Shown: piece by piece, positions 44,381-53,382 of the stretch
How positions within the stretch are numbered: position 1 is the first letter of the stretch
Layout of the letters: every line of letters begins with the position of its first letter
Origin: Parabacteroides sp. An277
GTDB lineage: Bacteria; Bacteroidota; Bacteroidia; Bacteroidales; Tannerellaceae
Direction: 5' to 3'
NCBI RefSeq assembly: GCF_002159645.1
Contig: NZ_NFJB01000012.1
Span: 1 to 64,000, forward strand
DNA length: 64,000 nucleotides
The notes under the pieces: model-generated
What the model was told of the DNA's origin: nothing
Databases searched by the model: none
What the model saw: the letters and a program-made list of their open reading frames with translations, nothing else
Program-made: the position numbers and the translations under genes

Positions 44381-44471
44381 TGTTCGGTAGTTTATGAAGT
44401 TTTTCCGCCTCGTTTGGAAGTTTAGCCGGGCAGATTCATTCGTTTTCTCCTGAGATTTTTTCAACGCAGAC

Positions 44472-44502
44472 TTTGTCATGTCAAAAGAATACATTACCTT
44501 TG
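44472..44502 (+). promoter_or_regulatory. promoter of rpsP, both Bacteroidota boxes
   Basis: TTTG (44472-44475), a 19-bp spacer, then TACCTTTG (44495-44502): the full TTTG-N19-TAnnTTTG consensus, 46 bases before the rpsP start. Confidence 0.75.
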
Positions 44503-44548
44503 CGCCCGAAAATCAAATACAAAAAGCTTATTAAATTATTATTTCAAA

Positions 44549-45115
44549 ATGGCAACAAGAATTAGATTGCAAAGACACGGTCGTAAAGGTTATGCCTTTT
44601 ATCAGATTGTAGTCGCAGACAGCAGGGCTCCACGTGATGGAAAGTTTATTGAGAGGATAGGTTCTTATAATCCGAACACTAATCCTGCTACAGTAGATTT
44701 GAAATTTGACAGAGCGTTGTATTGGATGCAGGTGGGTGCGCAACCTACAGATACAGTTCGTAATATCCTTTCTCGCGAAGGCGTTTGCTTGAAGAAGCAT
44801 TTGTTGGAAGGTGTGAAGAAAGGTGCATTCGACGAAGCAAAGGCAGAAGAGAAATTCCAAGTATGGAAACAGGCAAAGCAAGCTGCTTTGGAAGCTGTTC
44901 GTACAAAGGATGCTGATGCTGTAAAGGCTGTAAAGAGCGCACGGTTGGAAGCTGAGAAGGAAGTCAACAAGGTGAAAGCAGAAGCATTGGCTCAGAAACG
45001 TGCTGAAAAAGCTGCTGCTGAAGCTGCGAAACAAGCAGAAGCTGCTGCTGCTGCAAATGCAGAAAACGCAGAAAACACGGCGACTGAAGAAGCTCCAGCT
45101 CAAAGTGCAGAATAA
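44549..45115 (+). CDS. rpsP: 30S ribosomal protein S16 with Ala/Glu/Lys-rich extension
   Basis: 188 residues. S16 occupies the first ~80: [40 protein letters not shown] is diagnostic. It is followed by a long helical low-complexity tail rich in Ala, Lys and Glu ([20 protein letters not shown], then [14 protein letters not shown]), which is about twice the length of S16 in E. coli but usual in Bacteroidota as far as I recall. Assembly protein of the small subunit. Followed by a terminator. Confidence 0.96.
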   Translation: MATRIRLQRHGRKGYAFYQIVVADSRAPRDGKFIERIGSYNPNTNPATVDLKFDRALYWMQVGAQPTDTVRNILSREGVCLKKHLLEGVKKGAFDEAKAEEKFQVWKQAKQAALEAVRTKDADAVKAVKSARLEAEKEVNKVKAEALAQKRAEKAAAEAAKQAEAAAAANAENAENTATEEAPAQSAE

Positions 45116-45140
45116 TTCTCGCGAATTAAAAAGAAATGGA

Positions 45141-45176
45141 AAGCTGCCCCTTCCACGAAAAGGGGTGGCTTTTTTT
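45141..45176 (+). terminator. terminator of rpsP
   Basis: AAGCTGCCCCTT (45141-45152) pairs with AAGGGGTGGCTT (45160-45171), followed by TTTTT. radA begins 15 bases later, so some read-through may supply it. Confidence 0.85.
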
Positions 45177-45190
45177 ATCGAATAAAAGGT

Positions 45191-46588
45191 ATGGCAAAGA
45201 CGAAGACGGTATATATATGCTCGAATTGCGGGGCGGATTCTCCGAAATGGTTGGGGAAATGTCCGAATTGCGGGGAATGGAATACGTACGTAGAAGAGGT
45301 TGTAGCCAAGGAAACACCTGTTGCCCGACGCCTATCTTCGCAGCATTTAGGAGGAAAGGAGACTTCACGCCCGACGCTTCTTCGCGATATTACGGCGGAA
45401 AAGGAGGAACGGCTTGATTTGCAAGATGCCGAATTAAACCGCGTCTTAGGGGGTGGTTTGGTGAAGGGTTCGTTGGTACTGATAGGAGGGGAACCCGGCA
45501 TCGGGAAATCAACCTTGGTATTGCAAACCGTTTTAAAGCTATCCGATCGGAAGATTCTTTACGTTTCGGGCGAAGAAAGCAGCCGCCAACTCAAGATGCG
45601 CGCCGAACGCTTGGCGAAGAAAAACGGACTTGGAGTCGAAGACTTTGATTCGCTCTTCATCCTTTGCGAAACCAACTTAGAACAGATATTGATACAGGCT
45701 GCCAACGTATGTCCGGATGTGATGATTATTGACTCCATTCAAACCATTGCTACGGAACAGGCCGAATCTTCGCCCGGTAGTATCACCCAAGTTCGTGAAT
45801 GCAGTGCGGCTCTTTTGAAGTTTGCTAAAGAGAGCGGAACGCCTGTTCTTCTCATCGGACATATCAACAAAGAGGGAAGTATTGCCGGTCCGAAAGTGTT
45901 AGAGCACATCGTAGATACCGTTCTCCAATTCGAGGGCGACCCGCACTATATGTACCGTATTCTTCGAAGCATCAAGAATCGTTTTGGAAGTACGGCTGAG
46001 CTGGGAATCTATGAAATGCGCCAAGAAGGGCTGCGCGAGGTAAGCAATCCTTCGGAATTATTATTAACGCAAAACCACGAAGGGTTAAGTGGGGTGGCCA
46101 TCGCAGCAGCTATCGAAGGTATCCGTCCTTTCCTAATCGAGACGCAAGCCTTGGTAAGCTCGGCCGTCTATGGAACACCTCAACGGAGTGCAACTGGTTT
46201 TGATATCCGGCGCATGAACATGCTCCTCGCCGTATTGGAGAAACGAGCCGGTTTCAAGCTTGCACAGAAAGATGTTTTTTTGAATATCGCCGGCGGATTA
46301 AAGGTGAACGACCCGGCTATTGATTTGGCTGTCTTGAGTGCGGTACTTTCCTCCAGTTTAGATATTACGATTGAACCGGGCGTATGTATGGCGGGAGAAA
46401 TAGGATTGTCGGGTGAAATTCGTCCGGTCAACCGCATCGAACAGCGTATCTTGGAGGCCGAGAAGTTGGGATTTGCACGTATCTTGATTCCACACAATAA
46501 TTTGAAGGGGTTCGATGCGTCGCGTTGCCAAATCCAGATTGTACAAGTACGCAAAGTAGAGGAGGCTTTCCGGCAATTGTTTGGCTAA
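45191..46588 (+). CDS. radA: DNA repair protein RadA/Sms
   Basis: 465 residues, usual length. A RecA-like ATPase that promotes branch migration in recombinational repair. N-terminal zinc finger C10-SNC-13 ... C24-PNC-27; Walker A GGEPGIGKST near 94-103; the RadA motif KNRFGSTAELG near 258-268; C-terminal Lon-protease-like domain with ALVSSAVYGTPQRSATGFD and GLKVNDPAIDLAVLSAVLSS. It ends 26 bases before the next gene's start, probably an operon. Confidence 0.97.
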   Translation: MAKTKTVYICSNCGADSPKWLGKCPNCGEWNTYVEEVVAKETPVARRLSSQHLGGKETSRPTLLRDITAEKEERLDLQDAELNRVLGGGLVKGSLVLIGGEPGIGKSTLVLQTVLKLSDRKILYVSGEESSRQLKMRAERLAKKNGLGVEDFDSLFILCETNLEQILIQAANVCPDVMIIDSIQTIATEQAESSPGSITQVRECSAALLKFAKESGTPVLLIGHINKEGSIAGPKVLEHIVDTVLQFEGDPHYMYRILRSIKNRFGSTAELGIYEMRQEGLREVSNPSELLLTQNHEGLSGVAIAAAIEGIRPFLIETQALVSSAVYGTPQRSATGFDIRRMNMLLAVLEKRAGFKLAQKDVFLNIAGGLKVNDPAIDLAVLSAVLSSSLDITIEPGVCMAGEIGLSGEIRPVNRIEQRILEAEKLGFARILIPHNNLKGFDASRCQIQIVQVRKVEEAFRQLFG

Positions 46589-46613
46589 TTTCATTGAGAG
46601 AAGATACAAGAGT

Positions 46614-48173
46614 ATGATACGAGAAATACAATTACGCCTTTTACCTGAAGAAGCGACTTGCGAGGCATCGCTCAAAACCGTAGTGGCACGCGAGACGGGC
46701 GTGAAGACAGATGACATCCAAGCTGTGCGTATCCTGAAGCGTTCGATTGACGCGCGCCAACGGACAGTTTTTGTCAATCTGAAAATTCGTGCGTTTATCC
46801 ACGAACTGCCTACCGAACCTGAGTTCGAACCGATAGAGTATCCGGATGTCTCTAAAGGGAAACGGGTAATTGTTGTCGGGGCGGGTCCGGGTGGATTGTT
46901 TGCGGCATTGCGGTTAATTGAATTGGGGTTGCGTCCAATTGTCGTCGAGCGCGGTAAGGATGTCCGTGCACGTAAACGGGATATTGCCCGCATCTCGCGC
47001 GAACAGTCGGTCGATCCGGAGTCGAACTATAGCTTCGGAGAAGGTGGGGCAGGTGCCTATTCTGACGGAAAGCTCTATACGCGAAGTAAGAAACGGGGAT
47101 CTGTCGAAAAAATCCTTCGTGTCTTTTGTCAACATGGTGCAAGTCCTTCCATTTTAGCGGATGCACATCCGCATATCGGAACGGATAAATTGCCGCGTGT
47201 CATCGAACAGATGCGTGCCCAAATCCTCCGTTCGGGCGGAGAAGTGCATTTCCAAACCCGAATGGAGCGTTTCCTCCTTCGGGGCGAAGAGGTGGTAGGG
47301 ATTGAGACACACACGGGACAATGTTTCGAGGGTCCAGTTATTTTAGCGACGGGCCATTCGGCACGTGATGTCTATCGCTATCTGTATGCTTCGCGTATCG
47401 CTATTGAGGCCAAAGGGATTGCGGTAGGCGTTCGTCTGGAGCATCCGCAGGCACTTATCGATCGGATACAATATCATCGGCTGGATGCTAGGAAGTATCT
47501 TCCAGCAGCGGAATATAGTTTCGTAGCGCAATCAGGTGGACGGGGTGTGTATAGTTTCTGCATGTGTCCAGGTGGATTCATTGTCCCGGCGGCGAGCGGT
47601 CCGGAACAAATCGTGGTAAATGGTATGTCACCTTCTACACGCGGTTCCCGCTGGGCCAATTCAGGCATGGTAGTTGAGCTTCATCCCGAAGATATTCCAA
47701 CTATTTATTCGGAAATTTCCGCCTCTTCACCACTATGCGTCCTCCAGTTTCAGGAACAATTGGAACGGATGTGTTGGACGAATGGACATCGGCAAGTGGC
47801 GCCAGCCCAGCGGATGGAAGATTTCGTTCACAAGCGTTTGTCTTCCAATTTGCCGTCTTGTTCTTATACGCCTGGAGTGCTTTCCTCGCCACTTCACCAC
47901 TGGATGCCGGCGTTCGTCGCCGACCGTCTTCGCGAAGGTTTCCTCCGTTTCGGCAAAATGTCGCGTGGTTTCTTGACGAACGAAGCCTTGATGGTGGGTG
48001 TTGAGACTCGTACATCAGCTCCTGTACGTATCCTTCGAGGTGCGAATTTACAGCACGTTGTGCTGCGCGGCCTTTTTCCCTGTGGAGAAGGTGCAGGCTA
48101 TGCAGGCGGTATTGTCTCGGCTGCTATCGACGGCGAGCGATGTGCCGAGAGCGTAGCAGTGTTCTTTTCCTGA
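46614..48173 (+). CDS. FAD-dependent oxidoreductase (GidA-like/HI0933-type fold)
   Basis: 519 residues from ATG 46614; the in-frame upstream TTG at 46581 is inside radA. An N-terminal domain of ~75 residues precedes an FAD Rossmann motif VIVVGAGPGGLFAALRLIELGLRPIVVERG (about 84-113). Further: SEGGAGAYSDGKLYTR-like region (YSFGEGGAGAYSDGKLYTR), AHPHIGTDKLPRVIEQMRAQI, ILATGHSARDVYRYL and GLFPCGEGAGYAGGIVSAAIDG at the C-terminus. This layout belongs to a widespread bacterial family with no firm substrate. Follows radA directly. Confidence 0.85.
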   Translation: MIREIQLRLLPEEATCEASLKTVVARETGVKTDDIQAVRILKRSIDARQRTVFVNLKIRAFIHELPTEPEFEPIEYPDVSKGKRVIVVGAGPGGLFAALRLIELGLRPIVVERGKDVRARKRDIARISREQSVDPESNYSFGEGGAGAYSDGKLYTRSKKRGSVEKILRVFCQHGASPSILADAHPHIGTDKLPRVIEQMRAQILRSGGEVHFQTRMERFLLRGEEVVGIETHTGQCFEGPVILATGHSARDVYRYLYASRIAIEAKGIAVGVRLEHPQALIDRIQYHRLDARKYLPAAEYSFVAQSGGRGVYSFCMCPGGFIVPAASGPEQIVVNGMSPSTRGSRWANSGMVVELHPEDIPTIYSEISASSPLCVLQFQEQLERMCWTNGHRQVAPAQRMEDFVHKRLSSNLPSCSYTPGVLSSPLHHWMPAFVADRLREGFLRFGKMSRGFLTNEALMVGVETRTSAPVRILRGANLQHVVLRGLFPCGEGAGYAGGIVSAAIDGERCAESVAVFFS

Positions 48174-48278
48174 TTCCCATCAGGATCCTTTCTTTATTTT
48201 AATTCAAAAATGATTTTCTAAACCCTTTAGAAAGTATACCCAAAAGGAATTGGAAGTAGGAAAAGATACCGGATGGAT

Positions 48279-49004
48279 TTAATTATGGATGGGAAGCCAT
48301 TCCCAAAGCCAAGAGGGGATTAGCCGCCAACAGAATACAAGAAGACGATAGCGTGCGTCGATCACGAGGCGACGGCGTTTGTGTAGAATGGCATGAAAAA
48401 TACCACGGGCGACACGCTCAGGACGCATGAGCATTGGATAAATCCCACCACGAAGCAGTTCGGTATCGACGAAGCCGGGACGGATATCGGTGAAATAGAT
48501 GGAAAGATGTTGCATATGCGCCAGTTGAGCTAGTGCGTCGAGATAACAATTCTGGAAACATTTCGTAGCGGAATAAGAGGGAGCGACGCCCAATCCCTTC
48601 GTACCGGCAATGGAACTCACGACAGCAATATGCCCTTCACCTTGAGCTCGGAAATAATCCCATGCCGTACAAAGCATCCGCGCAAAACCTTCGACATTGG
48701 TACGGATGGTAGCCAGTTCGATGCTTGGAAGCAAGGCCGCGTTCTGACTCCCGACACCGGAACAAAGCAGGAAAACATCCATGCCATGCATTAACTGAAT
48801 CAAAGCATGGAAACGATCCGGCGCATCAGGTTGGGTAATGTCTATCGTTTCGGCAAATACCCGTTCTGGCGCAAGATCACGAAGTTCCTCCAGTTTTTCC
48901 TTTCGACGGCCCGCCACGCCAACTGTCCAACCCTTTTCGATGAAAAGAAGAGCAGTTGCACGTCCGATACCCGACGTAGCACCTATAATCATAATGCGCT
49001 TCAT
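48279..49004 (-). CDS. short-chain dehydrogenase/reductase
   Basis: 241 residues. NAD(P)-binding GATSGIGRATA (about 8-18), catalytic Ser in VVSSIAGTKGLG (about 128-139) and YSATK (about 144-148, YxxxK). The hydrophobic C-terminus (LLVFCWRLIPSWLWEW) could associate with membranes. It overlaps the PAP2 gene by 4 bases and ends the five-gene lipid operon. In this context it might act on a lipid or ketone intermediate; the substrate is inference. Confidence 0.88.
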   Translation of the reverse strand: MKRIMIIGATSGIGRATALLFIEKGWTVGVAGRRKEKLEELRDLAPERVFAETIDITQPDAPDRFHALIQLMHGMDVFLLCSGVGSQNAALLPSIELATIRTNVEGFARMLCTAWDYFRAQGEGHIAVVSSIAGTKGLGVAPSYSATKCFQNCYLDALAQLAHMQHLSIYFTDIRPGFVDTELLRGGIYPMLMRPERVARGIFHAILHKRRRLVIDARYRLLVFCWRLIPSWLWEWLPIHN

Positions 49005-49930
49005 TGTATATAATGATTATATCGTTCAAAGAAACGGCGGAATACATTCCATCTCAACAAGACTTTTTCAAAGAGGAAAATGCCGATAATGGCACATCCG
49101 ATGCCCAGCAATACGTCGATAATATAATGATGTCCAGAATAGACGGCTGTGAACCAAATACCCGCGAGGATAGTGGCAAACAAGGCAATCAACGCCGGAT
49201 GGCTTTTGCGGACAATTGAATAGTAGAGTGGAATCACCATGTACGCGGAGTGAAGCGAAGGTACCGCCGCGAAAACGTTCGCATTTCGACTGTATATCGA
49301 ACTGAAGACATTAAGCCCCGTGACGGCATCGAAACGAGCCAACCCGGCCGTCTCACCCGGCGTATTCAAAACAGGCTCAAAGCCATGCAACATCACGTAC
49401 CAAGGCGGAGCAGCCGGATGGATGTAATAGCCGATGAATCCGATGAAATTCACCAATAGAAAAACCAATGCTGTCTTCAGGTACAATTCTCGTTCGCCCT
49501 TCAAGTAAAGCCAGACGCCAAAGAGAATAGGGACAGGTACCCAACACAGGTAAAAAATACCTGATAGGAAATCCATAACTTTCCAATTGTGAATGGCGAA
49601 GAACTCGTTAGGCGTAAGGATTTGCCCGTTCGTTTGGATACCAAAGAGATGTTTTTCTGCTTCGTATAGCCCTTTTACGTCAATAGGGTTCACTTCATAG
49701 TTCGGGAAGACGCGCATCCAATCGTACGAGATAGCGAAAACCATGAACGGAAGTAACGCAATGGCCAATTTACGCGTGATTTTACTGGCAAAAAACAACG
49801 CGAGGAATAATGCCATGAGTGCAAAATGCTCGAAGCGAAGCCCGATGAAAAATCCGGTCGTCAAGAAAAACAATACGACGCCACAAGCGACTATCAATGT
49901 TTCTTTTCGTGTAGGAAAGTTCATACGCAC
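49001..49930 (-). CDS. PAP2/AUR1-like inositol-phosphosphingolipid synthase candidate
   Basis: 309 residues with about six transmembrane helices. The PAP2 catalytic motifs are AAVPSLHSAYMV (about 214-225) and YSGHHYIIDVLLG (about 263-275), spaced as in fungal AUR1 inositol phosphorylceramide synthases. Length and the WxVHPAAPPWY-like segment (GYYIHPAAPPWYVM) also fit that subfamily. Located directly after a CDP-alcohol phosphatidyltransferase (2-base gap), as in the Bacteroides inositol-lipid locus. Expected reaction: transfer of a phosphoinositol head group from a phospholipid to a ceramide in the membrane (inference). Confidence 0.75.
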   Translation of the reverse strand: MRMNFPTRKETLIVACGVVLFFLTTGFFIGLRFEHFALMALFLALFFASKITRKLAIALLPFMVFAISYDWMRVFPNYEVNPIDVKGLYEAEKHLFGIQTNGQILTPNEFFAIHNWKVMDFLSGIFYLCWVPVPILFGVWLYLKGERELYLKTALVFLLVNFIGFIGYYIHPAAPPWYVMLHGFEPVLNTPGETAGLARFDAVTGLNVFSSIYSRNANVFAAVPSLHSAYMVIPLYYSIVRKSHPALIALFATILAGIWFTAVYSGHHYIIDVLLGIGCAIIGIFLFEKVLLRWNVFRRFFERYNHYIQ

Positions 49931-49932
49931 GT

Positions 49933-50616
49933 TTATTTGTTTCCCATCGTTTTCATGACCTTATGGCAATGACGCAGGCGCCCGAAAGCCGTGATGTTGG
50001 CGAAAATAGCGACAATAGCTAAAGGAATTACTAAGATTAATATCGGGTCGAATGCAGGCATCGATCCGGCAAAATAGGCATAAATTCCGCAACCTAATGC
50101 ACCAAGAGCGGTTAAAACAACTCGTTCGGGGCGTTGCATCAAACCTACTTTGCATTCGATGTCTAATCCTTCGGCACGGGCTCGAACATAGCTTACCATC
50201 AACGAACCAATCAAAGCGACAAAGGCGATGATGGAACTCACTAAGTACCCATGAAGCATCAAATAGTAGCAAATCCCAAAGAAGGTAATTAATTCGCTAT
50301 AACGGTCGAGGACTGAATCATAAAGCGCACCGAATGTCGATTTCATATTTCCAATGCGAGCTACTTGCCCGTCCATCATATCAAACAAACCGGCGAAAAG
50401 GATAATGCCGCCCGCCCAACCGATGTAGGAATAATTATTGGCCTCTGCTTCAAATCCGCCATAAATCAATACACACGCGGCTACGATATTCAGCAACAAG
50501 CCTGTCGTAGTGACCACATTGGGTGTGATGCCGATCTTTATCATCCCATGAACCGTGGGGTTAATGATTTTGTAGATGGTCTGTTGCAACCAATCTCTTG
50601 TTGTCTTAAAACTCAT
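49933..50616 (-). CDS. CDP-alcohol phosphatidyltransferase (inositol-phosphate type candidate)
   Basis: 227 residues. The complete motif D-x2-DG-x2-AR-x8-G-x3-D-x3-D is visible: Asp79, Asp82-Gly83, Ala86-Arg87, Gly96, Asp100, Asp104. About six transmembrane helices. It exchanges CMP of a CDP-diacylglycerol for an alcohol. Neighbours (PgpA-like, AUR1-like) suggest the acceptor is inositol 1-phosphate, giving a phosphatidylinositol phosphate, rather than glycerol phosphate. 13 bases separate it from the GtrA-like gene stop. Confidence 0.85.
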   Translation of the reverse strand: MSFKTTRDWLQQTIYKIINPTVHGMIKIGITPNVVTTTGLLLNIVAACVLIYGGFEAEANNYSYIGWAGGIILFAGLFDMMDGQVARIGNMKSTFGALYDSVLDRYSELITFFGICYYLMLHGYLVSSIIAFVALIGSLMVSYVRARAEGLDIECKVGLMQRPERVVLTALGALGCGIYAYFAGSMPAFDPILILVIPLAIVAIFANITAFGRLRHCHKVMKTMGNK

Positions 50617-50629
50617 GTCTTTTCTCTAT

Positions 50630-51175
50630 TTATCTTACTTTTACTTTTTCTATTTCCGTTTCAAGTGGAAGGGATTTACGTCGGAGAAAAATCGGACGCC
50701 GGATTTTGCAATCCCGATAGACAAAATTCCGGTGCAGGCTATAGTTCCAAAACCATCCAACCAGCAATGAAACCACCACCTTACATACGATGAACAAATC
50801 ATCGAACACGTGCGAGAGCGTTTGTTGTACCCAAGGAACTCGTTGGATGGATTCCGTCAATCCATATACACCCCACGTATTCAAGCCAATACTTCCAAAC
50901 CAAACCAAAATGTATTTAATAACGACGTATTTCTTCTTGCAATCTTTCGCTTTAAAGGTCCAGTAATAATTTACAATACAATTGACGATACCACCCGATA
51001 CGGAACCTAAACTGGTCGCATAGACATAATACATATCGAATAGTTTGGCGAGCAGAATCGTCACTAAGAAGTCCACGAAACTGGATACCTGCGAGGAGAA
51101 TTGCGCTCGCAGGAACATAAAGAAGCCCTCCTTTTTCAGGAGTTTCTTCGGTAGTCTTTTTATCCAGCAAAACAT
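50630..51175 (-). CDS. GtrA-like small membrane protein
   Basis: 181 residues with four hydrophobic segments (about 32-52, 58-80 region, 87-106, 125-150), the GtrA pattern including NCIVNYYWTFKAK and WNYSLHRNFVYR. GtrA proteins are thought to flip lipid-linked sugars or polyprenyl carriers. The start overlaps the PgpA-like stop by 16 bases. In this operon it may move a lipid head-group intermediate; that is inference only. Confidence 0.8.
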   Translation of the reverse strand: MFCWIKRLPKKLLKKEGFFMFLRAQFSSQVSSFVDFLVTILLAKLFDMYYVYATSLGSVSGGIVNCIVNYYWTFKAKDCKKKYVVIKYILVWFGSIGLNTWGVYGLTESIQRVPWVQQTLSHVFDDLFIVCKVVVSLLVGWFWNYSLHRNFVYRDCKIRRPIFLRRKSLPLETEIEKVKVR

Positions 51176-51636
51176 CTTATGCCTATTAATATAATTAAAC
51201 TATAAATACCTGCCAATATATCATCCATCATAATGCCTAAGCCTCCTTCCAAACGTTCCATGCGCCGCACGCCAAGAGGCTTTACGATATCAAAGAAACG
51301 GAAAAGCACAAATGCGCCAAGGGCATACCACCCACGCGCTTCGCCTTCAGGAGCGGCCAAGAGCGGAATCCATACGCCTACCATTTCATCAATAACGACT
51401 TTCGAAGGATCTTTGCCCCATACCTGCTCGGCCTTCCCCGCCGATACGATGCCCAATGCCGTAAATAGGAGGACACATACCCCTGTTGCCCACATTACTG
51501 CCTCATACGGCAGAAACAAAGAGGCCACACCCCACATGACGCACGCCAACAACGCGCCCGCCGTGCCTGGTGCCACCGGTGAAAAGCCCGAACCAAATCC
51601 ACTGGCAATAAATAGATGGAATTTTGTAACTTGCAT
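51160..51636 (-). CDS. PgpA-like phosphatase, first gene of the lipid operon
   Basis: 158 residues from ATG 51636. PgpA removes the phosphate of phosphatidylglycerophosphate. Seen: HLFIASGFGSGFSPVAPGTAGALLA, DPSKVVIDEMVGVWIPLL with the conserved acidic residues, and a C-terminal FRFFDIVKPLGVRRMERLEGGLGIMMDDILAGIYSL. Next to a CDP-alcohol transferase it could equally be a phosphatidylinositol-phosphate phosphatase. The longer reading from 51702 crosses a TATCTTTG box (51661-51668, minus strand) and is rejected. Likely first gene of the operon down to 48279. Confidence 0.85.
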   Translation of the reverse strand: MQVTKFHLFIASGFGSGFSPVAPGTAGALLACVMWGVASLFLPYEAVMWATGVCVLLFTALGIVSAGKAEQVWGKDPSKVVIDEMVGVWIPLLAAPEGEARGWYALGAFVLFRFFDIVKPLGVRRMERLEGGLGIMMDDILAGIYSLIILIGIRCFAG

Positions 51637-51660
51637 GTCTCGTTTTTGTAAAAAACGGTA

Positions 51661-51668
51661 CAAAGATA
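51661..51668 (-). promoter_or_regulatory. -7 promoter box of the lipid operon
   Basis: Minus strand TATCTTTG, fitting TAnnTTTG, 24 bases before the PgpA-like start. Confidence 0.55.
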
Positions 51669-51814
51669 TAGACTTCTTGTATAAAATGTACACTTTTGGC
51701 ATACGAAAAATGGATTTTCCTCTTAATCTTTTAGGTTCATTTGTCTGAAATTCTCATATAATGGGCGGAAATTCCTTTTTTCACAAGAAAGAAAACTTAT
51801 GAAAGCAGTAAACA

Positions 51815-51908
51815 ATTCTTTACGTATCGTCGATGTTTGTATAAATATCGACGATATTTGTGTATCTTTAGCCTAAAGATATAAAAATATCGACGATACG
51901 TGAAGAAT
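51815..51908 (+). repeat. TATCGTCGATA palindromic element, copy C
   Basis: The left end ATTCTTTACGTATCGTCGAT mirrors the right end ATCGACGATACGTGAAGAAT (20 bp each, one mismatch). Two motifs left and one right of the central TATCTTTAGCCTAAAGATA. Short outer arms GAAAACTTAT (51791-51800) and ATAAGTTTTC (51923-51932) extend the symmetry. It lies in the 424-base divergent gap between the lipid operon and glyA. Confidence 0.87.
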
Positions 51909-51976
51909 AGGTAAGTGATTAGATAAGTTTTCATCCGTCGAAAAAAACTTTCCGATGGGTATTTTCAAAAATTGGA

Positions 51977-52006
51977 TTGCATATCCGGGAAAAACCATTA
52001 AATTTG
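51977..52006 (+). promoter_or_regulatory. glyA promoter
   Basis: TAAATTTG (51999-52006) fits TAnnTTTG; TTG at 51977-51979 is 19 bp upstream. The start codon is 54 bases downstream. Confidence 0.6.
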
Positions 52007-52060
52007 CAAAAAATGTGAGGCAGAAGCCAGAAAAATCATTGACTAACTATTTTTAGAAAG

Positions 52061-53341
52061 ATGAAAAGAGACAACGTAATTTTCGATATTATCGAAAAAG
52101 AACATCAGCGGCAGCTGAAAGGAATTGAGTTGATTGCTTCGGAAAACTTTGTCAGTGAACAAGTCATGCAAGCAATGGGCAGTTGTTTGACTAACAAGTA
52201 TGCGGAAGGATATCCAGGCAAACGTTATTATGGCGGATGCGAAGTGGTCGACCAAAGCGAAACGATTGCCATCGAACGGCTAAAGAAGTTGTTTAACGCC
52301 GAATGGGTAAACGTACAGCCACACTCGGGGGCACAGGCTAATGCAGCTGTATTATTGGCTGTATTGAATCCTGGCGACAAGTTCATGGGATTGAACTTGG
52401 CACACGGAGGTCACTTATCGCACGGTTCGGCTGTAAATAGTTCGGGTATTTTGTATCAACCTGTAGCTTATAACGTAAAAGAAGAGACCGGCCGCGTGGA
52501 TTACGACCAGATGGAAGAGGTAGCGCTTCGCGAACATCCTAAATTAATTATTGGTGGAGGTTCAGCCTATTCGCGCGAATGGGATTATAAGCGGATGCGC
52601 GAGATTGCCGATAAGGTGGGTGCTTTATTGATGGTAGATATGGCACATCCAGCAGGGTTGATTGCGGCAGGCTTATTGAATAATCCGTTGGAATACGCGC
52701 ATATCGTAACCTCTACAACGCACAAAACACTTCGCGGTCCGCGAGGAGGCATTATCTTGTTAGGGAAAGACTTTGAAAATCCATGGGGAAAGACGACACC
52801 GAAGGGGCAAATCAAGATGATGTCCCAATTGTTGGATTCGGCGGTTTTCCCAGGTATCCAAGGTGGTCCGTTAGAGCATGTGATTGCCGCTAAAGCCGTA
52901 GCCTTTGGCGAAGCATTGGAACCAGAATACAAAATATATCAGACGCAAGTAAAGAAGAATGCAGCGGCCATGGCGCAAGCATTTATAGATAAGGGCTATA
53001 AGATTATTTCTGGCGGAACAGACAACCACAGTATGTTAATAGACCTGCGTACGAAATTCCCCGACCTGACCGGAAAAGTGGCAGAGAAGGCTTTGGTTTC
53101 GGCCGACATCACAGTCAATAAGAACATGGTACCGTTTGATAGCCGCTCGGCTTTCCAGACTTCCGGTATTCGTATCGGTACGCCAGCTATCACAACACGC
53201 GGTGCGAAAGAAGCATTGATGGGCGAGATTGTAGAAATGATTGATACCGTCCTCTCGGCACCTGAATGCGACAAAACAATCGCTTCGGTACGAGAAAAAG
53301 TAAATTCAATGATGAAGGAATATCCCCTCTTTGCATGGTAA
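52061..53341 (+). CDS. glyA: serine hydroxymethyltransferase
   Basis: 426 residues. PLP enzyme that interconverts serine and glycine while charging tetrahydrofolate with a one-carbon unit. Diagnostic segments: [63 protein letters not shown], and the PLP-lysine motif [15 protein letters not shown] (Lys about 229). C-terminus [11 protein letters not shown]. Intact. Next gene 41 bases downstream. Confidence 0.98.
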   Translation: MKRDNVIFDIIEKEHQRQLKGIELIASENFVSEQVMQAMGSCLTNKYAEGYPGKRYYGGCEVVDQSETIAIERLKKLFNAEWVNVQPHSGAQANAAVLLAVLNPGDKFMGLNLAHGGHLSHGSAVNSSGILYQPVAYNVKEETGRVDYDQMEEVALREHPKLIIGGGSAYSREWDYKRMREIADKVGALLMVDMAHPAGLIAAGLLNNPLEYAHIVTSTTHKTLRGPRGGIILLGKDFENPWGKTTPKGQIKMMSQLLDSAVFPGIQGGPLEHVIAAKAVAFGEALEPEYKIYQTQVKKNAAAMAQAFIDKGYKIISGGTDNHSMLIDLRTKFPDLTGKVAEKALVSADITVNKNMVPFDSRSAFQTSGIRIGTPAITTRGAKEALMGEIVEMIDTVLSAPECDKTIASVREKVNSMMKEYPLFAW

Positions 53342-53382
53342 TAAATGAAGAAATTCCTATACATATATAATATATAAGGACA

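Noticed and set aside
44286..44390. rho-independent terminator of rpsP-divergent genes
   Set aside because: The hairpin recurs as a dispersed element (copies A, C, D) in promoter regions and lacks a terminal U tract.
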